A program made the position numbers and the translations under genes. A stretch of DNA of 64,000 nucleotides from the NCBI GenBank assembly GCA_016647705.1, contig CM028333.1, forward strand, positions 6,479,616-6,543,615, written 5' to 3'. The number at the start of each line of letters is the position of its first letter. Positions within the stretch are counted from its first letter, which is position 1. Positions 47,564 through 58,102 of the stretch are shown piece by piece. The notes under the pieces were generated by a model. It saw nothing but the letters and a program-made list of their open reading frames with translations. It ran no database searches and had not been told where the DNA came from. Source of the DNA: Eucommia ulmoides. Lineage: Eukaryota; Streptophyta; Magnoliopsida; Garryales; Eucommiaceae.

Positions 47564-48150
47564 TATTTTCAGTAAGTCAATTTTTCTAAAGTTCATGATT
47601 TTGTGTTTTTCATAAAAGTGACACAATTTAATTTTTCGATGAGGTAAAATTTTTTAATAATTTCACGATTTAGAGTTTTTTTATAAAAGTGACGAAATCG
47701 GGATTTTTTTGGTGAATTATAATTTTTTAAAATTCACAATTTTTAGTTTTTTATAAAATTACTAAAATCATGTATTTTCAATGAGTTATATAACCTTTTA
47801 AAATTTCACGATGTTGAGTGAAATTTTTCTTAAAAGTGATGAAATCACTTTTTAAAATTTTTCATAAAAGTAAGGAAATCTAACTTTTTCGATGAGTTAT
47901 AGTTTTGTAAAATTTCATGATTTTGAATTTATTATGTAAGTGATGAAATGAGACTCTTTGGATGAACTATAACTTTTTAAAATTTCTCGATTTTAAATTT
48001 TTCTTAAAAATGATGAAATCACTTTTTAAAATTTCATGATTTTAAGTTTTTTCGTAAAAGTGACAAAATTGATATTTTTGAAGAGTTATAGTTTTACAAA
48101 ATTTAACGATTTTGAGTTTTTCATAAGTCAAATCATGTATTTTCTAAAAA
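47564..48150. repeat. Degenerate tandem repeat (GATTTTGAGTTTTTCATAAAAGTGA)
   Basis: Roughly seven to eight diverged units of 60 to 100 bp share AAAATTTCACGATTTTGAGTTT, TTCATAAAAGTGATGAAATC and GATGAGTTATAG. The left flank of the Tat element (about 9250-9303) is one more unit, so the Tat element probably landed inside this array. Confidence 0.75.
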
Positions 48151-48489
48151 TAAAGTCTAGTATTTCATAATTTAATGAACTCTTTAATTATTTGTTACTT
48201 AATATAACATGTGTCAATTAATGTAATTATTTTTCAACATTTCGAAAAAATAATATAATCAAAGAATATATTTTTCTAAGGGTAACTTAAAAAAAATTAT
48301 CCAAATATACTATCTCTAACCACTTTAAAAACAAATCGGATAATTTAAACTGAAATTAAACATAGAAAATTTTATTAAAAAATTGTTTTCAAATTTAATT
48401 TTAGAAATAATTTCGGTACTTGAAGGTTTTAGTGATATAGACTAGAATACATTGTCAAGTCATTATTTTTCTACAATTGTTTATGTTTT

Positions 48490-48895
48490 ATAGTAGGTGG
48501 TGGTGCTATATGTTGGAAGTCTAAAAAACAAACTATCATTGCTCATTCAACAATCGAGGCTGAGCTGATAGCTTTACCTTTTGCAAGTGAGGAAGAAAAC
48601 TAGTTAATAGATTTATTACATGAAGTTCAACTTTGGAAACAACCAATTTCACCTATTTTAATACATTGTGATAGTACCCTGCAATTGGTAGAGTAAAAAA
48701 TCAGTATTATAACAGAAAATCTAGACCTATAAGGAGAAAGCATAGTATTGTTCTTACAGGAGTAATGGCTTTGTAAATGTGAATTATATTAAATCTTTTG
48801 ATAATCTTGCAGATACACTAAGAAATGCCTTGCTTAGAGAAAAGGTCTGGAATACATCGAGAGGGATGAAGTTAAACCCCATACTTTAGTAAGTT
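48490..48895 (+). pseudogene. Ty1/copia RNase H fragment
   Basis: The frame gives GGGAICWKSKKQTIIAHSTI, EAELIALPFASEEEN, then stops and a shift; later pieces read VNYIKSFDNLADTLRNALLR and EKVWNTSRGMKLNP. This is the standard C-terminus of copia polyproteins (SxEAEYxAL and NLADxLTK motifs). Confidence 0.85.
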
Positions 48896-49440
48896 ACTTA
48901 TGGGGATACCCAACTTGGGGACTAGAGATCCTGAGAACTAGTTTCATGGGAAAAATGAATCATAAGAGGACTTGAAAATGCACTACTTTGTTTTGATATA
49001 TTCCTATAGTGTGAGTGTGTTTATCCTGTAATGATCAGAGGGTTGAGTTTCATGAACTCTTAATGAAATATGTATCTCTTATGAGTAGGATATTGTAATT
49101 ACAGGAGTACCCTTGACAGATATCACCTATATATCTGAGAAGTGAGGCCGCTTCCTATGAGAATTAGGTTATTCTCAAAAAACACTTATGAAAATTGGGA
49201 TAGTACAAGGCCAAAATGTGCTGGCTAATAAAACTAATGTTAACACCTGGAAATTCATACGTGGACAACAATACTTTATTTCCCTTAAGAAGTTATATTT
49301 CAAGTCTGAGATCACTATTGACTCTAGAGTAGAGATTGTTGTTTCACTAAGTGAAAGTTCAATGCAGAGCACACCTTCATGATACATGTTGATCCATCTT
49401 TACCCGATAATTTTATTTTATATTAAAATGAGTGGGGGAA
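48896..49440 (+). other. Copia 3' untranslated region and polypurine tract
   Basis: No gene. It ends with AAAATGAGTGGGGGAA (49425-49440), a polypurine tract directly followed by TG. Confidence 0.7.
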
Positions 49441-49968
49441 TGCTAATACATTTTAATATTTATATATATTTTCATTTATTTATTGAATTATTTATTTTGG
49501 AGTTTCATAAGTTATGGTGATAGAGAGTCTCCCACTATTTTAGTGTAGTGTTAAATCATGGTGTCCTTTCATATTCTTGTAACTCTCAAGACTTTTAGTA
49601 TTTTTTAACATTTTTTATTTATTTTGTGTCTTTAATCTTGTGTATTTTGAGAGCCTATAAATTGGTCCTCCTACAAGTTTTGTGAATTATTCATATTTTC
49701 ATATGTACATATTTTATATTAAGCAAAGAGATGTATTCTCCTGGTGGAGTTTTGGGTTCTACTGCTTGTGTAAAGTTAATGTGAACCAAATGACTAAGTC
49801 GAGCTATTGTATCTTGGAGATGACAAGTTAATGATAAAATCAGTTGCATTGGTCTCAAGACATTGTCAATCGTATAGGACTTGAATCTCCTGAAAGAAAA
49901 CAAGATTTTTGTGCCTTAGTCCGATATTATTTTGTATTTTTCTCGAATTATTTGCATTTTCTCCAACA
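49441..49968 (+). repeat. 3' LTR of the copia remnant
   Basis: Starts TGCTAATACATTTTAA after the purine tract; TATA box at 49657 (GCCTATAAATTGG). The proposed end is TCTCCAACA at 49968, chosen as the first plausible CA end, so the right boundary is tentative. Confidence 0.6.
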
Positions 49969-50536
49969 TACTTGAATATTTTCTATTCTAAAATTCTCGT
50001 GTTGGCCAGAATAATGTACAAGTATTTTAGGGAAAAATATACAACTAGATTTAGTTTAGAAATAAGTTGTCTGTTTTCCATCCCACAATATAAGAGTAAC
50101 TCTAACCCAAATTATTTGGTATTTGCATTAGTTAAAATAATATTTTGGCTTAGGAATAATGATTTGGCTAGCACAAATTTCAAGTTGTATTCCAATTATG
50201 CTAAACAAATGAATTAGTTATTGATATTTTTACTTTTATTTTGACTGAAGAATCAGTTACCTAGTGAATTGGAGACAAATAACAATGATGTTGAATAGTT
50301 ATATTAGTAGTTTAAAGTTCTTTTAATTTTTTAGCTATGGTCTCCACCTCAAGTAGAAAAGACGCACATAGTTATTAGGTAAAATGGTTAGAGTAATTGA
50401 ACAGGTTTAAACATTGTTTTCAGCCTCAAAACAGGATTTCGTAGTGATCTGTCCTTGAGTTTATGTGACAAATACATTATAGATAACTGTAATAACTATC
50501 TCATATGACGTAAGAAAACTGAAATGAAAAATAGTA
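49969..50536. other. Intergenic, no feature seen
   Basis: AT-rich sequence between the copia LTR and the 3' end of the SufE-like gene. No conserved frame or repeat was recognised. Confidence 0.6.
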
Positions 50537-51265
50537 TCATGCCTTCAAACTGATGGCATCAGATGAGACAATCAAAGAAGCCAAAGGCTCTAAACACTTC
50601 ATTCCATCATCACCTCTTTCAATCTTTTCAACCAAATCTCTGGTTCTTCTCTGCATACTTATCAGAACATTATGCCAAGTGTTCACCCTCGATCGTGTCC
50701 GGCCCGCAAATCCCACGTTCAACCCGGCCAATTCCTCCGTCTTCACCGCCATAACCTCCGCCGGCGCCGCCCCGTCCAGAAGCCAAACCAAGCACGACGA
50801 GAACCCTTTGCTTATCTCCGAATCACTGTCGACCCTGAACCGCATCGACCCGTCGGAATCCATTTTCACCTCCAACCAGACATCCGCGGTACACCCCGTG
50901 ACGCGATTCTCCTGAACCCGCGCCGACTCATCGAAAGGAGGGAGATGCGCCGCGTAGTGCAGTAAACGCTTTACCCTGTCGATCGGCTCCAACAGAGAAT
51001 CGAATTCCAAAATCAAACGGTTTAATTTAGTGGGTACGCTAGGTTTAGTTTCTGAGAAAATCGTCGAACACGAACTTGGGCACGGAGTGTTCGACCTCGA
51101 AACGTGGATGCCGGCAGAAATGGGAGATCTAAAGATCAATTTTCCTGTGTTTTTGTTTCTGGGTTTCGGAAAAATCCATGAAAAATTGGGGTTGGTGAAG
51201 TTTGTCGGACTTGCGGAGGTCGTAGATGGAAAGAAAAATGGTGTCTTGAGGGTTGAAGAGGGCAT
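50537..51265 (-). CDS. SUFE2: Plastid SufE-like protein (SUFE2 type), intact single exon
   Basis: Encodes 242 residues. SufE proteins accept sulfur from the cysteine desulfurase NFS2/SufS and stimulate it for Fe-S cluster assembly in plastids. The SufE domain spans about residues 81-210: LILEFDSLLEPIDRVKRLLH, HLPPFDESARVQENRV, the catalytic Cys125 in VTGCTADVWL, KGFSSCLVWLLDGA and LNVGFAGRTRSRVNTWHNVL. Residues 1-75 are Ser/Thr/Pro-rich with few acidic residues, as in a transit peptide. The start is the ATG at 51263-51265; the frame is open further upstream but has no ATG there. There is no BolA domain (SUFE1) or NadA domain (SUFE3), so SUFE2 is the best match, and the length is close to Arabidopsis SUFE2 as I remember it. 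No defect seen. Confidence 0.88.
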   Translation of the reverse strand: MPSSTLKTPFFFPSTTSASPTNFTNPNFSWIFPKPRNKNTGKLIFRSPISAGIHVSRSNTPCPSSCSTIFSETKPSVPTKLNRLILEFDSLLEPIDRVKRLLHYAAHLPPFDESARVQENRVTGCTADVWLEVKMDSDGSMRFRVDSDSEISKGFSSCLVWLLDGAAPAEVMAVKTEELAGLNVGFAGRTRSRVNTWHNVLISMQRRTRDLVEKIERGDDGMKCLEPLASLIVSSDAISLKA

Positions 51266-52211
51266 GTTTGGTTGGATAGAAAGTGAAGGAAAATTTGGCA
51301 AATGAGACGAAAGTTCGTGTGGGCAGCGACCGTTGTTTGCCGGAGGAGAAGGGCGGGGAAGTTCGTTGGTTAGACAGAGATCCTTGAAGTGCGGACCTTT
51401 CACTACATCAGTGCCTACTCTGTAAGAAAGAGAGAGAGACCACCATTTGCTTTTATTAACCCAGGGACGAGAATGATTCCACCAAACGAGGCTGAAACTA
51501 TGAATTTAAATTTGTTGCTCTCTCTCTCTCTCTATTTTATATTATCCTTTTACTACCCTTTGTATTTTGAATGAAATCACAAATCTCTTCATTACTTAAA
51601 AAAAATATCAATCATTTTCTCATTAAAAATTAAAATATATTAATATTATTTTTATATTTTTTATAGTATATTTTTTTTATTATCTTTTTATATGGATATT
51701 TCTATTTTTTTTTTTAAATTATGTTTTTCACCCTTCTTTTTTGGCAAATTAAAAGAGAAAATAAAAACCACCCCACCCCCCTCTCATCCCACCTCGTTGG
51801 AACAACTCCCTACACCCGCCTCTGCTCCCGCTGACTTCCTTTGTCTTCCTTCTTGTTCTTCTCGACCCCCCCCCCCCCCCCCCCCGGTCTGGAGAGGAAG
51901 AGAAGAATTAGAAAGAAGAAGAACAGGTGGGGTTGGGGGTAGGATGGGTAGACATAAATGTAATTTATAAAAAAATAGGAGTAAAATATAATTTTTAAAA
52001 AATATGGGCATTAGTGAATTTTAAAAAATAAAAAGAAAAAAATATTTTTTTCCTCAAAAAAAGAGAATGACATTTATATCTTTTTATTAAAAAAAATGGT
52101 CAAATGTGGTGGTAATTTGTATTTTTCAAATAACAGGAAATTTTTGTAGTTTTAGACAAGATGAGATATATAAATGGTAAATACCGGTCTTTTTACAACC
52201 AAAATCTTTTC
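51266..52211. other. SufE upstream region and low-complexity spacer
   Basis: It includes the presumed promoter of the SufE-like gene (a TAATAAAA box on minus near 51460), (CT)n at 51520-51534, and a C-run of about 22 at 51866-51887. Both-strand frames over the C-run are artefacts. No gene. Confidence 0.6.
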
Positions 52212-52886
52212 AAGATTTTTTTGCACCTTGCACCCCTGATGTTTGACCTAAATCCCACATTGGTCCCTGTGATTTCAATTTGAACATAGAGCACCCTAAA
52301 GTGGCAGTATGTCAATAGTTTTAATTAAAGACAAATCATCAACAGTGTCAAAAAATGAAAGGAAATTAGTTGTGTGCCAGGCGCATGATTTTTTAGGGGT
52401 TTTTCGACATTTTATTTGCTTCCACATATTTTCCTTCGAATTTTTTATTTTACACTTTTCTCCCCCCCCCTCTTCGGCGAAAATCACCGCCGATGTAGTT
52501 GCCGATGATGGCTCTGGCAACGGGTTGGGGTGACTAGCAGGGTTTGGGTTTGGGATGGGGCAGTGGTCTTTGCCAGAGTAGTAGAATGAAGAAGATGCCA
52601 ATATAAAAGGATAAAATGCATTTTGTACCCTTAAAAATGGAATAACTTTTTAAATAGAGCCCATTAGTTAAAGAAAAAATTAGAGAATAATGACGATATT
52701 ACCGTTAATAAAAAGGTCAAGTGCTTGACATATGATCAATTTCTGTCCATCTTCTAACGCTATTAATAATTTGTGCTTAATTGAAACGATTGACATACTT
52801 TATAGTATTATATGTTCAAATTGGAAACCATCAAGACGAATGTCAGATTTAGGTCAAACTTAAGAGATGCAAAGTGTAAAAAACTC
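52212..52886. mobile_element. MITE with ~120-bp terminal inverted repeats
   Basis: The left arm (52212-52335: TTTGCACCTTGCACCCCTGA, then GTTTGACCTAAAT, CAATTTGAACATA) pairs with the right arm (52768-52886, reverse complement: TTTACACTTTGCATCTCTTA, GTTTGACCTAAAT, CAATTTGAACATA). The interior has no coding signal. The target duplication was not resolved. Confidence 0.8.
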
Positions 52887-53257
52887 CTCTTTTAAAAAAT
52901 AAAACAATCTTTCAACATTATTAAAGAGAAAAGGATCTACCTGTATCAAATTATAAAAAAAATGATGTACAAAATTTTCTTCTAATCTGCTTGATGAAAT
53001 GCTGAATTTTGATTTGCTCAAGAGATCTTTCTCGGTGGGTTTAATCCAGACAGTGAATATCATTGTCTTCGTCTTTGATTACCTTTTAATTTATAAAATC
53101 TACTGACCCGGCGTGCTTGGAAGCAACATAAACATACCCCTAGCCGCCAGCCCCACTTCAAATTATTTTACTTAAAAATATTTCATCATTAAATTGATTA
53201 GTGTATTTTTTAAGTATAAAGTTCTCTAAGTTTCATTTTAATATAATTGGGTTACAT

Positions 53258-53654
53258 AGGCCCGTTTGATTACTATTTCTGTTTTCTAATTCTTGTTCCC
53301 GCTGTCAAAATTGTGAAATTAATGTACAGAAATATGTTTGGTAAATATATTTTTGTTCTTAATTTTTTTGAGTCATTTAGAACTATTTTCCTGAATTTCG
53401 TAAAAATTTGAAAAACAAAAAAAATATTGATTCTTATTCATACCCACAAAACTATTCTCACTCCTATCCCGCAGGCCGCCACCACTTGCCGTCCACCATA
53501 CATTTAAAGAAAAAAAGAACAAATAGTGCAGCCAAACATATTTCTTGTTTTTATTCTCATTAATTAAAAATAATAATAAATAAAAATAAAAATTAAGATA
53601 GTTACGATTATCAAACGTATTTTCATTTTCAGAATACTCCAAAACAGAAACATA
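53258..53654. mobile_element. MITE, family member 1
   Basis: About 400 bp, starting GGCCCGTTTGATTACTATTT and ending AAAACAGAAACATA. The reverse complement of 58425-58754 aligns to it through most of its length, including a (C)CGCCACCAC-like patch and CAAACATATTTCTT. Confidence 0.7.
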
Positions 53655-54671
53655 GGGCCCGTTTGGTAACCATTTATGTTCTGATCCCATGCAGTGGGAT
53701 GGGATGGAATGAAAATTTTATTTTTTTTCTTGGGAAGAGAATTGCGTTTGGTAACGACAATTTTATTTTTTTTGTTCAGAGAACATAATTGTATTTGGTA
53801 ATGATTTTATCATAAAAATTAAGAATGAATCCAACCACAATCAAGAACGAACCCAACCACAATCAAGAAATCCTACCACAATCAATAAATCGAGAGCGAA
53901 CCCTACTACAACCAAGAAATCAAGAACGAACTCAACCACAATCAAGAAACGTTACCACAATCAACAAATCAAGAATGAACTCTACCACAATCAAGAAACC
54001 TTATCTAGAAATCGAAACCAAAGAATTGAAATCGATTGAGAAAATCGAAATCGAAATCTATTTCGATTTCGAAACCCTATTTCGTTTACACAGTCGAAAT
54101 CGAAAAAAGAAATTGAAATCAATTTCGATTTCGAAATCCTATTTCAATTTCGAACCTTAGGGTTCCGAAATCGAAATCAAAACCAACAAGAAGCAGACAA
54201 CGCCATTGATGCATACGAACGGACACAAAGCATACGAACGAACACGAAGACAACGCATACAAACGAACACGAAGCAGACGAACGAAGACGAAGAGGACGC
54301 CATTGATGCAGACGAAGAAGAGGACGTCATTGATGGATGAGGACGACGACGAACCAGGCAAACAAACAAAAAACAAAGAAGAAGAAAAAAAAATTGGCTA
54401 CAAAGTTTGAAAGGTAGTCTCATAACAAATCCAAAATAGACCTCCGTGTCTTTTTTTAAGAAGGGGAATTTGACGGGAAATAATGGACACCATTTTTTTT
54501 TTGTTTCTCAATGCTTAAGAAATATGGGAATAATTTCTAGTTTTGAAAATAGAATGGAAAGGGAATGGGAATGGAAATAGGATTAACCAAACACTATTCC
54601 CAAACAGAAATCCCAAAAATCTGGGATGGGAACGAAATGGGATGGGATGGAAATAGTTACCAAATAGGCCC
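53655..54671. mobile_element. Non-autonomous DNA transposon with GGGCCCGTTTGGTAAC ends
   Basis: 1017 bp. The left end GGGCCCGTTTGGTAACCATT pairs with the right end (reverse complement GGGCCTATTTGGTAACTATT). Flanking bases are ATA on both sides, a possible 3-bp duplication, which with the GGGCC ends suggests a PIF/Harbinger (Tourist-like) origin. The interior is simple: an (ACCACAATCAAGAA)-type repeat at 53830-54000, GAAATCGAAATCG runs at 54010-54180, and a GAACGAACACGAAG repeat at 54215-54290. Confidence 0.7.
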
Positions 54672-54899
54672 ATAATTTCCATTCAATTCTATCCCAATTT
54701 ATTAAAAATAGAAACAGAAACATGCCTCCATAGTGACCATTATAATGATTTTAATTAAATTAAACTTGTAACTATTTTTAAAAAAATATATATGGCTTGC
54801 TTTAATTACACCCAAAAAAAAATTGAGGATCGAAAAATGATTAGGTTGTCCATTCATATATTTTTCCTTTTAAGAGGAAACAATTCGACTAATTCTAAG

Positions 54900-55740
54900 A
54901 CAATCAGGTTTCTGAATTGAAATACAGTCAAACAGATTGATGAGGGTATTTTTGAACATCTCTAAATCAACACTTGGGACCCAACTACGTGTCCGTCCTC
55001 ATAGTGACAAGAACGTATTCGAAAATTCACAATATCACGCCGGAGCATACGCTGACTACGACTCCTCTTTGGAATCCTATTTACACCCAGATAAGAGCAA
55101 GGAGTCTTGTAGGGACATGCCGCTCTGAGCTCTGCGCCGTGCTCTAGACGATTAATTTCAGGGACTCAGTTGTTCACCTCGACCGGCTCTTCCTTCCAAC
55201 TTGTTTCTTCTCCAGGACTCTAGGAAATCTCTACTCTCCTCTACCAGCTCACCGCCGCAGGCCTGACAAAGGCCAACGGGCTTCACCAAATGGGCCCAAA
55301 AGCCCAAGTCCAGCAATTATCTCCTAAACGCCCTGGATTATCAGTTAAACATAGGGTTTCGACTAATTAACTGTGTTTAAATCCGACTAATCATCTCCAA
55401 CTCCTATATATATATATGGGGATATGCGAGCCCGAGGTACGTTTGACGCTTTACATTACTCACGAGTTCATTTATTTACTTGTTGTATTACTGTATTTTT
55501 TCTCTCTGAGTACTAATTAGCACGCTGGAGGGATTTCACTAGGACAAATCCTGGTCTGAGCCTTCTGCAAGTACACCCCCCTGAGGAGCAGGACTATGGA
55601 CAAAACAGGTCAGTCCTTCCAGGACCCAGCAAAGCTCACGTGAACAATTTTCAATCGACAACTCAACCTTAGCAAGAGGATCCATCCGTCATCCGACTGA
55701 ACCATACTCTAACTGTGTACCAGTTTTACGCACTAACACA
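54900..55740 (+). repeat. Probable LTR of a gypsy element
   Basis: Lies directly upstream of a gag fragment and has a strong TATA segment (CCTATATATATATATGGGG, 55403-55421) followed by a GC-richer leader. Boundaries were not established because no partner LTR is in the window. Confidence 0.5.
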
Positions 55741-57560
55741 GATCCTTCAAAAAATATAAGAAAATAATAATTAACGTTTACTGAAATTGTCATGGCATTT
55801 TTTAGTGCTCAAGTTAAGTGTATTTCTTTTTTGTAAGGTTAGGAGAAATTTCAAGGACACTCTTCTATATGATAGTTGCTAACTAAATTAAGACGGATTA
55901 ATGTTAGTATGACACTTGGCATTTGCGGAAGCCATCATCCCCGATTTTGAGGACGTGACAATTAAGTTTTTCTCATGATTTTTTTTTTTTTAAAAAAATA
56001 TGCTTACTTTGAGATTCAAAGTCATGATCAACGAACAAGAGAACATAAGATAGTCTCTTCGCACCGCGTATCCAGAGATCTGCACATCAGGCGAATCACT
56101 GTCGTTCGATGAGGAAGGTCTGCAGTCTCTCCAGAACATGCAGAGGTTGGCTAGTCAAAACCAATTGTTACCACAACCACCAGTCCTAGGGGCTTCATGC
56201 CTCCCTACAGCAAGGCGCGAGCCATTCCCGATAAGGGACGTAGAATCCGACGAGAGCGACACCGGGAGGAAGAATTGCAAAGAGAGCAGCAAGAACTTCA
56301 AAGGGAGTTAGAGCGATCACACAGAAAAAGACATGATATGCAAAGCACGAACAACGCACCCCGAGTAGAAAACGACGCGCAGCCTCCTGACTGAGTCACC
56401 ACCTTGCATTCTAGGCTCTAGCCTAGGGACAACCTGCTCAGTCAATGAAAGAATGAACGAAGCACCTACTCTGAGGAATGACATGCCAAACGCCCGAGCT
56501 AGCAGTAGGACTACAGAGTAGTTTCCCGAAAACATTCCTTGTTCGATGGAAGCATCCTCAAGAACACAGTCAAGAACTCACCAGTCCAACGGAGATCATC
56601 AAGCTAATAGTGGTCTCTAAGATCAAATTAACGTGATCAACGAAAAGATCGATCAGGATCACAGAAAGAGAAGCTAATGCTCAAGAGATAGTGAAAGGAA
56701 CGCCCCGCCATTCACTACTCGGGTATTTAGGAAAGAGGTGTCAGTTAACTTCAAGGTGTCGTCCCAAATTGGGACATATCAAGGAAACACCGACCATGTC
56801 AGGCACCTAGACTCCTATCTCGCCAATATGGACTTGCAAGGGGCGTCGAACTCGATCAAGTACCAGGCCTTCCAAGTAACCCTAGCTGAAATGGCCAGAA
56901 AATGATACAATGACTTAAAGTCAGGCACATTTGATTCTTTCAAATTCTTGAGCACGGTGTTCATCCACAAATTCGCCAACAACAAAAGGATGGCTAAACA
57001 TCTGAGGCCTTTTTCGAGAGATTCTGATAGAAATCTGACCAAGTAGAGGATTTGAACAATGGGGACTGGCCTTAGCGTGCTTGATGGGAGGAATAAGGAA
57101 GGGTCCCTTTCTTTACAAGATGGCTTAAGCCTCGCCGAAGACGCTAGGCTCGATCATCTCCTCATCTACTAAATTCGTCTCAGCGTTAGATATTTATTGG
57201 GCCAAAAATAAAAAAAGATGGTCCAAGATTGAAAAGCAAGTGAAAGATCGAGGAGTCAACGAACAACAGATCTGGTCGAATAAGACCAGGTCAAAGAAAA
57301 AGAAAAGCGACGTAGAATGGAGAGGATTTTAATAAAGCGTCCGAGAGACCGAGATCCCCTCTTCCCTACATGAACTTCACTCCCTTAAATGCATCATTGG
57401 GCGATGCAAATAAGTGAGAAGAAGTTAATAAGATGACCCCAACCCATAAAGAAAAGAGGAAAGGTTGCCAAGAATGAGATCAGAAAGCTTATTCAAAGGG
57501 ACCTGAAGAGGTTACGACAAACTAAGAGCGGGACAAACAAAGGGAAGAAGAAGTCCAAGA
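55741..57560 (+). pseudogene. Gypsy gag fragment, degenerate
   Basis: 56197-56394 is an open, highly charged N-terminal piece (RRIRRERHREEELQREQQEL). From about 56700 a retrotransposon gag domain is readable: FTTRVFRKEVSVNFKVSS, DHVRHLDSYLANMDLQGASN, YQAFQVTLAEMARK, stop, GTFDSFKFLSTVFIHKFANN, KRMAKHLRPF. A Lys/Arg-rich tail with many stops follows to about 57560. No protease or RT appears before the GH27 gene, so the element is truncated. Confidence 0.75.
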
Positions 57561-58102
57561 GAGACCCAAGGTCCAAGTAGAGATAAAAACTATCCATCCA
57601 TGGAGAATTCGCTTTGGGAGGGATTTCCAAGGATGAACACAAGACCCATGCCCATAAAGACAAAAGGAAGGCAAAGATTATGTCTTCCAAGTAACCAAGG
57701 CAGAAATAAAAACAAAAAATTGATAGAGTAAAGCAAAAATAATTGGAGCAAATAATGATTCATTTTGAAACTATGAATAAAACAATTTAAAGGTTTTTGG
57801 GGTAAGGGAAAAGAGTTAATAGGATATGAATATAATTTTAAATTACATTAATTAAGACAAATGCAAATTCGTCCAACAAATAATGATGTCAACAAAATTC
57901 ACCAAAAACAAAAAACTCCATTTTGAACCTCCGTGTAACTTTTTGGTTAACACTTAGATTGAAGTGCTATTTATTAGAATAAACCATGTAGACAGATTAG
58001 TAGGTACGGCACGTACCATAATTTGGGGTACGGATTTACTTCCTATTCGATTCAAAGTGGATGACTTCCTAGATTAGAACAAAGATATATATACATATAG
58101 CT
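57561..58102. other. Intergenic, 3' flank of the GH27 gene
   Basis: No gene or repeat recognised; it should contain the 3' UTR of the minus-strand GH27 gene. Confidence 0.6.

Noticed and set aside
50553-51305. Plus-strand frames over the SufE-like gene
   Set aside because: Shadows of the minus-strand coding sequence; no homology.
51266-51403. Extended N-terminus for the SufE-like protein
   Set aside because: The longer frame begins at GTG with no upstream ATG; the first ATG is at 51263-51265 and gives a family-like length with a plausible transit peptide.
54119-54423. Ser/Phe/Val-rich minus-strand frames
   Set aside because: Arise from GAACGAACACGAAG and GACGAC repeats inside a DNA transposon.
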